A DNA stretch of 64,000 nt, from assembly GCF_904061905.1 (NCBI RefSeq), contig NZ_CAJFCI010000045.1, positions 62,001 to 126,000 of the forward strand, in the 5' to 3' direction. The stretch is from Zestomonas carbonaria. Its GTDB lineage: Bacteria; Pseudomonadota; Gammaproteobacteria; Pseudomonadales; Pseudomonadaceae. The notes beneath the pieces were generated by a model, which was not told the DNA's origin, did not search any database, and was given only the letters and a program-made list of their open reading frames with translations. A program made the position numbers and the translations under genes. The number at the start of each line of letters is the position of its first letter. Within the stretch, counting starts at the first letter, position 1. This document shows positions 36,828-47,461 of this stretch, piece by piece.

Positions 36828-37145
36828 ATGTACAAGCTGTGCTTCTATGTGCCGGAGTCCCATCTGGATGCGGTTAAAAGCGCGATCTTCGAGGCCGGTG
36901 GCGGCCGGATCGGCAACTATGACAGTTGCTGTTGGCAGGTGCTGGGACAGGGGCAGTTCCGGCCGTTGCAAGGCAGCCAGCCGTTCCTCGGCCAGACCGG
37001 CCAGGTGGAGCGGGTGGCGGAATGGAAGGTCGAGTTGGTGGTGGCCGACGAACTGATCCACGCCGCGGTCAAGGCGCTACGCAAGGCCCACCCTTACGAG
37101 ACCCCGGCCTTCGAGGTCTGGCGGTTGTCGGATCTGCTGTTTTAG
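36828..37145 (+). CDS. Nif3/YqfO-type C-terminal-domain protein
   Basis: 105 residues. YKLCFYVPESHLDAVKSAIF, EAGGGRIGNYDSCCW, GQFRPLQGSQPFLG and the end HPYETPAFEVWRL form the stand-alone PII/CutA-like domain that is inserted into Nif3 (YqfO) proteins. Function is unproven; metal-ion sensing is often proposed. The ATG at 36828 follows a GGAG ribosome site; the upstream 23 in-frame codons lack any homology. It is convergent with the L,D-transpeptidase, with a hairpin repeat between. Confidence 0.8.
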   Translation: MYKLCFYVPESHLDAVKSAIFEAGGGRIGNYDSCCWQVLGQGQFRPLQGSQPFLGQTGQVERVAEWKVELVVADELIHAAVKALRKAHPYETPAFEVWRLSDLLF

Positions 37146-37147
37146 GG

Positions 37148-37224
37148 AGCGGCAAGCTTCAAGCTTCATCAGCGATGGTCGCAGCGTGCTTTTTCTTGAA
37201 GCTTGTGGCTTGAAGCTTGCCGCT
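37148..37224. repeat. Inverted repeat with perfect 17-bp arms
   Basis: AGCGGCAAGCTTCAAGC (37148-37164) and GCTTGAAGCTTGCCGCT (37208-37224). Located between convergent genes, it could terminate both. It is of the same family as 4704-4779. Confidence 0.75.
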
Positions 37225-37228
37225 GCTT

Positions 37229-37732
37229 TTACGGCCGAATCTCGATCAACGTCCCGTCCTTGACCAGGTTCCAGACCTCTCGCATGTCGGTGTTCTTCAT
37301 GGCGATGCAGCCTTCGGTCCAGTCCAGGCTGCTGAAATACCACTCCGGGTATTCGTCATCGATCGGTGTGCCGTGGATCATGATCATGCCGCCGGGCTGG
37401 ACGCCGGCCTCGCGGGCCTGGTGCTGGTCGCGGATGTTGGGGTAGGAGATGTGCATGGACAGGTTGTACTTGTCGCTGGTCTTGCGCCAGTCGATCCAGT
37501 AGAAGCCCTCCGGCGTGCGCTTGTCGCCCTCGCGCTGCTTGTGGCCCACCGGCTGCTTGCCCAGCGAGACCCGGTAGCTCTTCAGCACGGTGCCTTTGCC
37601 CATCAGGTGCAGTTTGCGCTCGGACTTGACCACCAGGACCTTGTCGACGCGCTGACCGTCCAGAGTCGGCGTGGCGTTGGCATGGCTCCAGGCGGCAAAG
37701 GACAAACAGAGTACGGCTAGCAACCAGCGCAT
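37229..37732 (-). CDS. Periplasmic L,D-transpeptidase (YkuD)
   Basis: 167 residues with a signal peptide (MRWLLAVLCLSFAAWSHANA). The YkuD catalytic motif is seen as H120-G-T with a further S/T-x-G-C142 (DWTEGCIAMKN). Enzymes of this family form 3-3 cross-links or attach proteins to peptidoglycan. No peptidoglycan-binding or LysM domain is present, so it is a minimal enzyme. The ribosome site upstream is moderate; the gene is 41 bp downstream of the Nudix gene on the same strand. Confidence 0.88.
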   Translation of the reverse strand: MRWLLAVLCLSFAAWSHANATPTLDGQRVDKVLVVKSERKLHLMGKGTVLKSYRVSLGKQPVGHKQREGDKRTPEGFYWIDWRKTSDKYNLSMHISYPNIRDQHQAREAGVQPGGMIMIHGTPIDDEYPEWYFSSLDWTEGCIAMKNTDMREVWNLVKDGTLIEIRP

Positions 37733-37773
37733 CGTTACAACTTCCCCGGATCTTCGATGGATCGCCTTGGCGA

Positions 37774-38337
37774 TCAGGTGTTCTTGTGCTGTTTATAGTG
37801 CGTGCGCAGCGCTTCGAGTGGTTCGTTGCGCACGGGGTAGGTCTGCGCTACCCGGTCGGCGAAGTAGCATTCTAAGGTACGCCCGACGGTCGGAAAAGCC
37901 AGCTCCGACCAAGGAATCTCGTTCTCCCGGAACAGTCGAACCTCCAGGCTTTCCTCGCCGGCGGAGAAATCCAGGTCGACCAGCCGGGCGCGGAAGAACA
38001 CGTAGACCTGGCTGATGTGCGGCAGGTCGAACAGGGTATAGAGGTCGAGGTCGCTGACCCGCGCCCGGGCTTCCTCCATGGTTTCGCGCGAGGCGGCCTC
38101 GATCATGGTCTCGCTGTTCTCCATGAAGCCGGCCGGCAGCGTCCAGTAGCCGCGGCGTGGCTCGATGGCGCGCTTGCAGAGCAGCACCTGGTCCTCCCAC
38201 ACCGCCAGGCAGCCGGCGACGATGCGTGGGTTCTGGTAGTGCACGGTGTTGCAGTGGGTGCAGACATGGCGCAGGCGGTTGTCGCCGGGCGGGATGTGCT
38301 GGCTCAGCGGCCCACCGCACAGGCTGCAGAATTTCAT
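37774..38337 (-). CDS. Zinc-ribbon Nudix hydrolase
   Basis: 187 residues. An N-terminal zinc ribbon (C-S-L-C and C-T-H-C) precedes a Nudix domain with GFMENSETMIEAASRETMEE, which fits the G-x5-E-x7-R-E-U-x-E-E core. Relatives with the ribbon are often annotated as NADH pyrophosphatase-like or ADP-ribose hydrolases; substrate unknown. The start MKFCSLCGG is chosen because it keeps the ribbon at the N-terminus. The gene is divergent from the CoA pyrophosphatase across about 165 bp. Confidence 0.85.
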   Translation of the reverse strand: MKFCSLCGGPLSQHIPPGDNRLRHVCTHCNTVHYQNPRIVAGCLAVWEDQVLLCKRAIEPRRGYWTLPAGFMENSETMIEAASRETMEEARARVSDLDLYTLFDLPHISQVYVFFRARLVDLDFSAGEESLEVRLFRENEIPWSELAFPTVGRTLECYFADRVAQTYPVRNEPLEALRTHYKQHKNT

Positions 38338-38502
38338 GCCGTTTCCTCTCGACTGGTTGGCCCATCTTGGCGCGCGGCCGGGCACCCCGCAAGCATCGGC
38401 AGGGCGTCCCGGCACCTCGGGGAATACTGCGACCAAGCGGCGCAGGGCTTGGGTGGCCCACTTTTTTCATGCCATGATGCCGGACAGAAGAAACGATAGA
38501 GA

Positions 38503-39111
38503 ATGTTCATGCTCGATGAGCTGGTCCAACGTGTGCGCGGTCACCGGCCACGTACCCTGGAGAGCGACCAGGGATTTCCCGAAGCGGCCGTACTGGTGCC
38601 CATTACCCGCAGCGACGACCCGGAGCTGGTGCTGACCCTGCGCGCCAGCGGCCTGTCGACCCATGGCGGCGAGGTGGCCTTCCCCGGCGGGCGGCGCGAT
38701 CCGGAGGATCGCGACCTGGTGCATACCGCCCTGCGCGAGGCACAGGAAGAGGTCGGCCTGCCGCCCGGCCTGGTGGAAGTGGTCGGCACCCTGAGTCCGC
38801 TGGTGTCGCGCTATGGCATCAAGGTGACGCCGATCGTCGGCCTCGTCCCGGATTTCGTCGAATACCAGCCCAACGACGGCGAGATCGCCGCGGTATTCTC
38901 GGTGCCGCTGGAGTTCTTCCGCCAGGACCCGCGCGAGGTCACCCACCGCATCGATTACCAGGGGCATAGCTGGTACGTGCCGAGCTACCGCTATGGCGAG
39001 TTCCGTATCTGGGGTCTGACCGCGATCATGGTGGTCGAGCTGGTCAACCTGCTGTTCGACGCCGACATCTCCCTGCATGAGCCGCCGCCCTCTTTCATAA
39101 AGCTGAGCTGA
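38503..39111 (+). CDS. nudL: Coenzyme A pyrophosphatase-like Nudix hydrolase
   Basis: 202 residues (200 from a second ATG). The CoAse-specific LSTHGGEVAFPGGRRDPED precedes a Nudix box, ALREAQEEVGL, the usual layout of NudL/YeaB, which cleaves CoA and its derivatives to phosphopantetheine and 3',5'-ADP. It is the first gene of a plus-strand run that continues with the gamma-carbonic-anhydrase-like protein 45 bp later. Confidence 0.85.
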   Translation: MFMLDELVQRVRGHRPRTLESDQGFPEAAVLVPITRSDDPELVLTLRASGLSTHGGEVAFPGGRRDPEDRDLVHTALREAQEEVGLPPGLVEVVGTLSPLVSRYGIKVTPIVGLVPDFVEYQPNDGEIAAVFSVPLEFFRQDPREVTHRIDYQGHSWYVPSYRYGEFRIWGLTAIMVVELVNLLFDADISLHEPPPSFIKLS

Positions 39112-39156
39112 TACCGATCGGCTGGCACGATAACGACGCCTGATGAGGACACCCCG

Positions 39157-39681
39157 ATGAAATACCGCCTGGGCAACGCCCGTGTCGAAACCCATCCGGA
39201 TAGCTGGATCGCCCCCGATGCTTCGGTGATCGGCAAGGTCAGGCTGGAAGCCGGTGCCAGCGTGTGGTTCGGCGCCGTGCTGCGCGGCGACAACGAACTG
39301 ATCCTGATCGGCGAGAACAGCAACGTGCAGGACGGCACCGTCATGCACACCGACATGGGCTACCCGCTGACCCTCGGCAAGGGCGTCACCGTCGGGCACA
39401 ACGTGATGATGCACGGCTGCACGGTCGACGATTACAGCCTGATCGGCATCAATGCGGTGATCCTCAACGGCGCGAAGATCGGCAAGTACTGCATCATCGG
39501 CGCCAACTCGCTGATCCCCGAAGGCAGGGAGATTCCCGACGGCTCCCTGGTGATGGGTTCGCCGGGCAAGGTGGTGCGAGAGCTCACCGACGCGCAGAAG
39601 AAGATGCTCGAAGCCAGTGCCGCCCACTACGTGCACAACGCCCAGCGCTACGCCCGCGACCTGCAGCCGGACGAAGATTGA
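39157..39681 (+). CDS. Gamma-carbonic-anhydrase-like hexapeptide protein
   Basis: 174 residues of left-handed beta-helix repeats ([13 protein letters not shown]). Three conserved His are placed like the zinc ligands of gamma-carbonic anhydrases ([16 protein letters not shown]). It belongs with YrdA/CaiE-type proteins, whose activity is usually unproven. The stop shares a base with the start of the next gene (TGATG), so translation is coupled. Confidence 0.87.
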   Translation: MKYRLGNARVETHPDSWIAPDASVIGKVRLEAGASVWFGAVLRGDNELILIGENSNVQDGTVMHTDMGYPLTLGKGVTVGHNVMMHGCTVDDYSLIGINAVILNGAKIGKYCIIGANSLIPEGREIPDGSLVMGSPGKVVRELTDAQKKMLEASAAHYVHNAQRYARDLQPDED

Positions 39682-39872
39682 TGGAGCGGCGCGAGCGCCC
39701 GGTCGCCTCGCCCTGCGTGTCGATCTGCGCGCTGGACGAGGATGACATCTGTACCGGCTGCCAGCGCACGGTGGCGGAAATCACCCGCTGGGGCCGGATG
39801 GACAACGACGAGCGGCGCGAGGTATTGAAGCGCTGCCATGAGCGGGCCAGGGTCAAGGGCCTGCTTCACTGA
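39681..39872 (+). CDS. DUF1289 small cysteine-rich protein
   Basis: 63 residues. SPCVSICALDEDDICTGCQR is the DUF1289 signature, with four cysteines likely to bind zinc or an Fe-S cluster, followed by EITRWGRMDNDERREVL. It overlaps the previous gene by one base. Function unknown. Confidence 0.85.
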   Translation: MERRERPVASPCVSICALDEDDICTGCQRTVAEITRWGRMDNDERREVLKRCHERARVKGLLH

Positions 39873-39914
39873 TCCGCACGGCGATCCATCGCCACGACTT
39901 TCGAGGAAATCCCC

Positions 39915-41096
39915 ATGCCCCGTATCGGAACCCCCCTGTCGCCGAGCGCGACCCGCGTCCTGCTGTGTGGCTCAGGCGAGCTGGGCAAGGAGGTGGTGAT
40001 CGAATTGCAGCGCCTCGGTGTCGAGGTGATCGCCGTCGACCGCTACGCCGATGCCCCGGCCATGCAGGTGGCACACCGCAGCCACGTGATCGACATGCTC
40101 GACGGCGCCGCCCTGCGCGCGGTGATCGAGCGGGAGCGGCCGCATTACATCGTTCCGGAGATCGAGGCGATCGCCACCGACGCCCTGGTCGAGCTGGAGG
40201 CCGAAGGCTTCACCGTGATCCCCACCGCCCGCGCCGCGCAACTGACCATGAACCGCGAGGGCATCCGCCGCCTGGCCGCCGAAGAGCTGGAACTGCCGAC
40301 CTCGCCCTATCACTTCGCCGACTCCTTCGAAGACTACAGCCGCGCGGTCGAGGATCTCGGCTTCCCCTGCGTGGTCAAGCCGATCATGAGCTCCTCCGGC
40401 AAGGGGCAGAGCCTGCTGCGTGGCCCGGATGACGTGCGGAAGGCCTGGGATTACGCCCAGGAAGGCGGCCGTGCCGGTCGCGGGCGGGTGATCGTCGAGG
40501 GCTTCATCGATTTCGACTACGAGATCACCCTGCTCACCGTGCGCCACGTCGGCGGCACCACCTTCTGCGCGCCGATCGGTCATCGCCAGGAGAAGGGCGA
40601 CTACCAGGAGTCCTGGCAGCCCCAGGCGATGAGCCCGAAGGCGCTGGCCGAGTCCGAGCGCATCGCGAAGGCGGTCACCGAGGCGCTTGGCGGCCGTGGC
40701 CTGTTCGGCGTCGAGCTGTTCGTCAAGGGCGACCAGGTGTGGTTCAGCGAAGTTTCGCCGCGTCCGCACGATACCGGGCTGGTCACCCTGATTTCCCAGG
40801 ATCTCTCGGAGTTCGCCCTGCACGCGCGGGCGATCCTCGGCCTGCCGATCCCGGCGATCCGCCAGTTCGGCCCTTCGGCCTCGGCGGTGATCCTGGTCGA
40901 AGGCCACTCGCAGCAAACCGCATTCGCCAACCTCGGCGCCGCGCTGAGCGAGCCGGATACCGCGCTGCGCCTGTTCGGCAAGCCGGAGGTCGCCGGCCAG
41001 CGGCGCATGGGCGTGGCCCTGGCCCGTGACGAGTCGGTCGATCTGGCGCGGGCGAAAGCCACCCGCTCGGCGCAGGCGGTCGGCGTCGAGCTGTGA
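39915..41096 (+). CDS. purT: Formate-dependent GAR transformylase
   Basis: 393 residues, full length. PurT makes FGAR from GAR, formate and ATP, a step just before PurL. ATP-grasp fold: N-terminal [13 protein letters not shown], the ATP loop [11 protein letters not shown], and metal-site [18 protein letters not shown] precedes the start. It overlaps the SGNH hydrolase gene by 4 bp (GTGA). Confidence 0.97.
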   Translation: MPRIGTPLSPSATRVLLCGSGELGKEVVIELQRLGVEVIAVDRYADAPAMQVAHRSHVIDMLDGAALRAVIERERPHYIVPEIEAIATDALVELEAEGFTVIPTARAAQLTMNREGIRRLAAEELELPTSPYHFADSFEDYSRAVEDLGFPCVVKPIMSSSGKGQSLLRGPDDVRKAWDYAQEGGRAGRGRVIVEGFIDFDYEITLLTVRHVGGTTFCAPIGHRQEKGDYQESWQPQAMSPKALAESERIAKAVTEALGGRGLFGVELFVKGDQVWFSEVSPRPHDTGLVTLISQDLSEFALHARAILGLPIPAIRQFGPSASAVILVEGHSQQTAFANLGAALSEPDTALRLFGKPEVAGQRRMGVALARDESVDLARAKATRSAQAVGVEL

Positions 41097-41854
41097 ACGC
41101 CTGGCGCGGCCTGGCCTGGTGGGCGGTTGCGCTACCGTTGATGCCTGTGCTGCTGCCGCTGGCGCTGCGCACCAGATGCACGGCACTGAGACTGGAGCCG
41201 GCGGCCGGCGATGCGCATGGCCTGGCCGCGGCCGAACTGCCCGGTCAGCCGCTCGACCTGTTGCTGCTGGGCGAATCGACCGTCGCCGGCGTCGGCGCAT
41301 CCTGCCTGGACCAGGCCCTGGCCGGGCAACTGGCCGCCGCGCTTGCCCGGCGCCTGGGGCGTCCGGTGCTCTGGCGGGCGCTGGGCGAGAACGGCATCAC
41401 TGCCGGGGAGGCCTGCCAGCGTCTGCTGCCGTTGGCGCAGGAGCGTTTCGACCTGGCGGTTCTGGTGTTCGGCGTCAACGACACCACGCATTTCACTTCG
41501 GTTGCCGACTGGCGTGCGGCCTTGCGGCGGCTGATCGGGCATTTCCAGGGGCAGGGCACCCAGGTGGTGTGCACGGCGGTGCCGCCCTTGCAGCATTTCC
41601 ATGCCTTGCCCTGGCTGCTGCGCCGCCTGCTCGGCTGGCGCGCCGCGCTGATGGATGAGCATCTGCGCAACCAGGCGCTGGAGTCGGCGGTGACCTACTG
41701 TGGCGTGGCCATCAGCATGCAGCGGGATCTCCTGGCCATCGATGGCTACCACCCCTCGGCGCTTGGTTATCGGGTCTGGGGCGAAAGCCTGGCCGAGGTG
41801 CTGGGGAGTCGGGTGGGGGACCCAATAAACACTGCACAAGGCCCAGCGCCCTAG
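41093..41854 (+). CDS. SGNH/GDSL-family esterase
   Basis: 253 residues from a GTG that overlaps the purT stop. The N-terminal hydrophobic segment ([20 protein letters not shown]) is a signal anchor. SGNH blocks: [12 protein letters not shown] with the nucleophile Ser, GENG, GVNDTT, and D-G-Y-H-P-S with the catalytic Asp/His. The substrate is unknown; related proteins are lysophospholipases or acyl esterases. Confidence 0.85.
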   Translation: MNAWRGLAWWAVALPLMPVLLPLALRTRCTALRLEPAAGDAHGLAAAELPGQPLDLLLLGESTVAGVGASCLDQALAGQLAAALARRLGRPVLWRALGENGITAGEACQRLLPLAQERFDLAVLVFGVNDTTHFTSVADWRAALRRLIGHFQGQGTQVVCTAVPPLQHFHALPWLLRRLLGWRAALMDEHLRNQALESAVTYCGVAISMQRDLLAIDGYHPSALGYRVWGESLAEVLGSRVGDPINTAQGPAP

Positions 41855-41895
41855 GCGTAGGAGCGGCCCATGGCCGCGATGGCCCGCGGCGGCCG
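41855..41895. repeat. GTAGGAGCGGCCCATGGCC repeat
   Basis: GTAGGAGCGGCCCATGGCCG at 41859-41878, the same as 36339-36358, lies between convergent genes. Confidence 0.65.
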
Positions 41896-42729
41896 CTACC
41901 TGGCCGGTTCCTGCAGGCTGGCACGCCAGGCGCGTACGCGCAGCACTCGGTTCTCGCTGGTTTCCAGGGTTTCCAGGCGATAGGGCCCGATCTTCAGGCA
42001 CACGCAGTTCTCGGGGATCTGTTCGAGGGCTTCGGTGATCAGGCCGTTGAGCGTCTTCGGGCCGTCGCAGGGCAATTGCCAGCCCAGCGCACGGTTCAGT
42101 TCACGCAGGTGGATGGAGCCATCCAGGCTGTAGCGGCCGTCGTCTTCGATCTGGATCGCCGGGTTCGGGCCGAGTTCGTCGAGATTGCCGAACTCGCCGA
42201 TCAACTCGCGGAAGATGTCTTCCAGGCTGACCAGGCCGAGCACCTCGCCGTATTCGTCGACCACGATCGCGATGCGCCGTTTTTCCTTCTGGAAGTTGAC
42301 CAGTTGGGTGAGCAGCGGCGTGCTTTCCGGCACGAAGTAGGCATCCTTGCTGGCGGCCAGCAGGCTGGCGCCGTCCAGGTCGTCGCGGCCGAGCAACGGG
42401 GCGATCTGGCGAACGTGCAGCAGGCCTTCGATGTGGTTGATGTCGCCACGGTACAGCGGAAGGCGGGTATGGGTGGCGTTGCACAGTTGTTCGAGGATGC
42501 GTGCCGGTTCCGCGCCGATGTCGATGCCCTGGATCTCGCTGCGCGGCACCATGATCGACTTGATGCGCACCTGCCGGAACGCCTGGAGCAGCGGTGGCGA
42601 GGGTTCGTCGTGCGCCTCGGCGGACTGCTCGCTGCGGCGTGGCGCTCGACGCCGCCCGAGGCTCATCGCGAGGGCGGTGAGCAGGGCAAGCAACAGGCCA
42701 AGCAGCAGGCCGCTAGCGAAGCTGTTCAT
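41896..42729 (-). CDS. CBS-domain CorC/HlyC-type protein
   Basis: 277 residues. One membrane segment at the N-terminus (LLLGLLLALLTALAM) is followed by a cytoplasmic pair of CBS domains (about 55-185, with IMVPRSEIQGI and IAIVVDEYGEVLGLVS) and a C-terminal CorC_HlyC domain. CorC proteins assist magnesium and cobalt transport; this member lacks the DUF21 membrane domain of larger relatives. The start overlaps the stop of the CcsA-like gene by 4 bp, so they form an operon. Confidence 0.85.
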   Translation of the reverse strand: MNSFASGLLLGLLLALLTALAMSLGRRRAPRRSEQSAEAHDEPSPPLLQAFRQVRIKSIMVPRSEIQGIDIGAEPARILEQLCNATHTRLPLYRGDINHIEGLLHVRQIAPLLGRDDLDGASLLAASKDAYFVPESTPLLTQLVNFQKEKRRIAIVVDEYGEVLGLVSLEDIFRELIGEFGNLDELGPNPAIQIEDDGRYSLDGSIHLRELNRALGWQLPCDGPKTLNGLITEALEQIPENCVCLKIGPYRLETLETSENRVLRVRAWRASLQEPAR

Positions 42730-43526
42730 ATATGCAGGATGAATTCACGCACCAGTTTGCTGCCGAAGTAGGCCAGCATCAGCAGGCAGAAGCCCGCCAG
42801 CGTCCAGCGGATCGCCTTGTGGCCGCGCCAGCCGCGCTGGTGGCGGCCCCACAGCAGCACGCCGAAGATCACCCAGGCCACGCAGGCCAGCAGGGTCTTG
42901 TGCACCAGGTGCTGGGCGAACAGGTCGTCGAGGAACAGCCAGCCGGACAGCAGCGACAGCGACAGCAGCACCCAGCCGCCCCACAGGAAGCCGAACAGCA
43001 GGCTTTCCATGGTCTGCAGCGGCGGGAAGTTGCGGATCAGCCCGGACGGATGCTTGTGCTTGAGCTGATGGTCCTGCAGCAGCAACAGCAGCGACTGGAA
43101 CATGGCGATGGTCAGCAGGCCGTAGGCGAGGATCGACAGCAGGATGTGGGCGAGGATGCCCGGATGCTCGTTGATACCCTGCGTCGTGCCGGCCGGTGCG
43201 AACGTCGCCAGCAGCACGGTCAGGCAGCCCAGCGGGAAGAGCAGCAGGAGCAGGTTCGCCACCGGGATGCGGACGACGGCCAGCAGGGTAAGGGCGATCA
43301 CCGCCGCGGCGATCAGGCTGGCGGCGTTGAAGAAGTCGAGGACCAGTCCGCTCGGGGTGATCAGTTGCGCGAACAGGCTGACGGCATGGGCCAGCAGGGC
43401 GAGCGCGCCGAGCGGGAGCAGGATGCGCATGTCCGGCGTCTTGCGCGTGGTCAGGCGCTGGGACTGATAGGCGGTGGCGGCCGCATACAGTGCGGCGGCG
43501 ATGAGGCTGGGCAACAGAGGCTGCAT
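42726..43526 (-). CDS. CcsA/YpjD-type cytochrome c assembly membrane protein
   Basis: 266 residues with eight likely membrane helices. It has conserved features of the cytochrome c assembly family, such as EHPGILAHILLSILAYGLL and WVIFGVLLWGRH with the W-G-R-H end. In Pseudomonas this gene sits next to ffh, as here, divergently oriented. Role is inferred from family; heme handling is likely but substrates are unknown. Confidence 0.82.
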   Translation of the reverse strand: MQPLLPSLIAAALYAAATAYQSQRLTTRKTPDMRILLPLGALALLAHAVSLFAQLITPSGLVLDFFNAASLIAAAVIALTLLAVVRIPVANLLLLLFPLGCLTVLLATFAPAGTTQGINEHPGILAHILLSILAYGLLTIAMFQSLLLLLQDHQLKHKHPSGLIRNFPPLQTMESLLFGFLWGGWVLLSLSLLSGWLFLDDLFAQHLVHKTLLACVAWVIFGVLLWGRHQRGWRGHKAIRWTLAGFCLLMLAYFGSKLVREFILHI

Positions 43527-43620
43527 AAATCCTTGTAAGACGGGGCCCGAAAGGGGCTGAGTGTGGCATACAAAGGGGTTTTCACGAAAGACCGGGGAGG
43601 GCGGCCAGCCCTTCGATGGA

Positions 43621-43712
43621 AAAGCGCCGGAGGCTGGAAGGCCGGACGAATGGCGCGGCGTTGTCGTTCGACTGCCTGCTTTTCGTCAAGCCTCCAGCCT
43701 TCCAGCGCTTTT
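43621..43712. repeat. Interspersed inverted repeat before ffh
   Basis: AAAGCGCCGGAGGCTGGAAG with complement CCTCCAGCCTTCCAGCGCTT (about 43691-43710). Relatives are at 51079-51119 and 53736-53800. Confidence 0.65.
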
Positions 43713-43773
43713 ATCGTCTTTATCGTCTGTCTATCGATCCGGAGCGGCAGTGTCCGTGTCGGGGCCTCTCCGC

Positions 43774-43779
43774 TATAAT
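43774..43779 (+). promoter_or_regulatory. -10 box of the ffh promoter
   Basis: A perfect TATAAT, 57 bp before the ffh start. The -35 region (about 43751) is weak (TGTCCG). Confidence 0.5.
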
Positions 43780-43836
43780 CCGCCGCCTGCTACAAGCCCA
43801 CGTTCCCGGCTCGCCCGGAGCTCGAAAGGATCGCGC

Positions 43837-45210
<1,374 letters not shown>

Positions 45211-45242
45211 GACGCCGCTGGACAGGTGGCTGAAAAATGGGT

Positions 45243-45270
45243 TTGCAAAAGGCCGGATACCCCTTAGAAT
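45243..45270 (+). promoter_or_regulatory. Promoter of the rpsP-rimM-trmD-rplS operon
   Basis: TTGCAA (45243-45248), 16 bp, TAGAAT (45265-45270). It lies 75 bp before rpsP in the gap after ffh. Confidence 0.55.
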
Positions 45271-45344
45271 ATGCGGCCTTTCGGGCCCCGTGTCCGGCTT
45301 GATTGACCAGATTTGCTAGTACCGACTACAGGAACGATGTTCAC

Positions 45345-45596
45345 ATGGTAACTATCCGTCTTGCTCGCGGCGGCTCCAAAAAGCGCCCGTTCTACCACCT
45401 GACCGTGACCAACAGCCGCAACGCGCGCGATGGTCGCTTCGTCGAGCGCATCGGCTTCTTCAACCCGGTTGCCGCTGGTAGTGAAGTGCGTCTGTCCGTC
45501 GACCAGGAGCGCGCCAACTACTGGCTGAGCCAGGGCGCCCAGCCGTCCGAGCGCGTTGCCCAGTTGCTCAAGGAAGCTGCCAAGGCCGCAGCCTGA
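45345..45596 (+). CDS. rpsP: 30S ribosomal protein S16
   Basis: 83 residues, the normal size. [19 protein letters not shown] and [11 protein letters not shown] are diagnostic. It starts the rpsP-rimM-trmD-rplS operon, with 5 bp to rimM. An in-frame ATG/ACG region upstream is not part of the protein. Confidence 0.98.
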   Translation: MVTIRLARGGSKKRPFYHLTVTNSRNARDGRFVERIGFFNPVAAGSEVRLSVDQERANYWLSQGAQPSERVAQLLKEAAKAAA

Positions 45597-45601
45597 GCAG
45601 T

Positions 45602-46138
45602 ATGAGCGCGACGCCTGCCCCGGCCGATGATCTGATCGTCATCGGCAAGATCGTTTCGGTGCACGGCGTGCGTGGCGAGGTGAAGGTCTATTCCTTTACC
45701 GACCCGATCGACAACCTGCTGGACTATCGCCACTGGACGCTAAGGCGCGAGGGCGAGACCCGTCAGGTTGAGCAAGTCAGGGGACGGTTGCAGGGTAAGG
45801 TCCTGGTGGCCAAGCTCGACGGCCTCGACGACCGTGAGGAAGCGCGAGCTTTCGCCGGTTTCGAGATCTGCGTCCCGCGCGGCGAGCTGCCGCAACTGGC
45901 CGAAGGCGAGTACTACTGGTACCAGCTGGAAGGTCTCAAGGTCATCGATCAGGCCGGGCAGTTGCTCGGACGCATCGATCACCTCCTGGAGACCGGCTCG
46001 AACGATGTCATGGTGGTCAAGCCCTGCACGGGCAGCCTGGACGATCGCGAGCGCTTGCTGCCCTACACGGAGCAGTGCGTTCTGAGTATCGACCTGGCAG
46101 CCGGTGAGATGAGGGTGGACTGGGATGCGGATTTCTGA
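45602..46138 (+). CDS. rimM: Ribosome maturation factor RimM
   Basis: 178 residues. RimM binds S19 and helps 16S rRNA 3' domain processing. N-terminal RimM domain ([20 protein letters not shown]) and C-terminal PRC-barrel ([24 protein letters not shown]). It sits in the canonical operon position. Confidence 0.97.
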   Translation: MSATPAPADDLIVIGKIVSVHGVRGEVKVYSFTDPIDNLLDYRHWTLRREGETRQVEQVRGRLQGKVLVAKLDGLDDREEARAFAGFEICVPRGELPQLAEGEYYWYQLEGLKVIDQAGQLLGRIDHLLETGSNDVMVVKPCTGSLDDRERLLPYTEQCVLSIDLAAGEMRVDWDADF

Positions 46139-46158
46139 AACCCGGGTTAGTACGCAAC

Positions 46159-46911
46159 ATGCCTAGCCTGCGCGTCGAAGTCATCACCCTGTTCCCCGAG
46201 ATGTTTGCCGCCATCAGCGAATATGGAATCACCAGCCGTGCGGTGAAGCAGGGATTGTTGCAGTTGACCTGCTGGAACCCGCGGAGCTACACCACGGATC
46301 GTCATCACACGGTCGACGACCGGCCGTTCGGCGGCGGTCCCGGCATGGTGATGAAGATCAAGCCGCTCGAAGACGCACTGCTTGATGCCAGGCAGGCGGT
46401 CGAGGGGCCGGCGAAGGTGATCTACCTGTCGCCGCAGGGCCGCAAGCTGACCCAGTCGGCGGTCCGTGAACTGGCGAAGGAGGAGGCGCTGATCCTCATC
46501 GCTGGACGTTATGAAGGCATCGACGAGCGCTTTATCGAGGCGCATGTCGATGAGGAATGGTCGATTGGCGACTACGTGCTGTCCGGCGGTGAATTGCCGG
46601 CCATGGTGCTGATCGACGCGGTGACGCGTTTGCTGCCCGGTGCATTGGGCCATGCGAATTCTGCCGAGGAGGACTCGTTTACCGACGGCCTGCTCGACTG
46701 TCCGCACTACACCCGACCTGAGGTGTATGCGGGGCAACGTGTTCCTGAGGTGCTGCTTGGCGGCAACCATGAACACATCCGGCGTTGGCGTTTGCAGCAG
46801 TCCTTGGGAAGGACCTACGAACGGCGCGCCGATCTTCTGGATTGCCGCTCGCTTTCTGGAGAAGAACAAGAGCTGTTGGCGGAATACCTCCGTCAGCGGG
46901 ACGATAGTTAA
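46159..46911 (+). CDS. trmD: tRNA (guanine-37-N1)-methyltransferase
   Basis: 250 residues. TrmD methylates G37 of tRNAs using SAM and prevents frameshifts. The knotted SPOUT fold shows [20 protein letters not shown], and [20 protein letters not shown], the SAM/tRNA site. Located between rimM and rplS, 42 bp before rplS. Confidence 0.98.
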   Translation: MPSLRVEVITLFPEMFAAISEYGITSRAVKQGLLQLTCWNPRSYTTDRHHTVDDRPFGGGPGMVMKIKPLEDALLDARQAVEGPAKVIYLSPQGRKLTQSAVRELAKEEALILIAGRYEGIDERFIEAHVDEEWSIGDYVLSGGELPAMVLIDAVTRLLPGALGHANSAEEDSFTDGLLDCPHYTRPEVYAGQRVPEVLLGGNHEHIRRWRLQQSLGRTYERRADLLDCRSLSGEEQELLAEYLRQRDDS

Positions 46912-46953
46912 CGTATCGATGGCAGGCCAGAGGCCGGCCTTAGGAGCACAGAG

Positions 46954-47304
46954 ATGACCAACAAGATCATTCAGCAACTCGAAGCTGAACAGATGAGCAA
47001 AGAGATCCCGGCTTTCGCCCCTGGCGACACCGTGATCGTGCAAGTGAAAGTGAAGGAAGGCGACCGTTCGCGTCTGCAGGCCTTCGAAGGCGTGGTCATC
47101 GGCAAGCGCAACCGCGGCCTGAACAGCGCCTTCACCGTGCGCAAGATCTCCAGCGGCGTGGGCGTCGAGCGTACCTTCCAGACCTACTCTCCGCTGGTCG
47201 ACAGCATCAGCGTCAAGCGCCGCGGCGACGTGCGCAAGGCCAAGCTGTACTACCTGCGCGACCTGTCCGGCAAAGCCGCCCGCATCAAGGAAAAACTGGT
47301 CTGA
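46954..47304 (+). CDS. rplS: 50S ribosomal protein L19
   Basis: 116 residues. [40 protein letters not shown] and [14 protein letters not shown] are standard L19. Preceded by TAGGAGC and followed by a terminator, so it ends the operon. Confidence 0.98.
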   Translation: MTNKIIQQLEAEQMSKEIPAFAPGDTVIVQVKVKEGDRSRLQAFEGVVIGKRNRGLNSAFTVRKISSGVGVERTFQTYSPLVDSISVKRRGDVRKAKLYYLRDLSGKAARIKEKLV

Positions 47305-47327
47305 TCGACCTTTTCCCGCGGGAATCG

Positions 47328-47355
47328 AAAAAAGCAGCCTTCGGGCTGCTTTTTT
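47328..47355 (+). terminator. Terminator of the rplS operon
   Basis: AAAAAAGCAGCC, loop TTCG, GGCTGCTTTTTT: a 12-bp stem with a U tract on the 3' side. It may also serve the convergent gene 47462-48145, which has the A tract in its favour. Confidence 0.88.
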
Positions 47356-47461
47356 CATGCCTGCGGAATGTGGTTCGGAGGCGGCCCGGCCCGTTCCACA
47401 TCCCGCAAAGCTGAAGGTTTCTGCGCCTCCTGCATGCCATTCATGGATGGGGAGTCGTCCT

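Noticed and set aside
43561..43836. N-terminal extension of Ffh
   Set aside because: Passes through an inverted repeat and the -10 box; the family start MFENLTDRLS has its own AAAGGA site.
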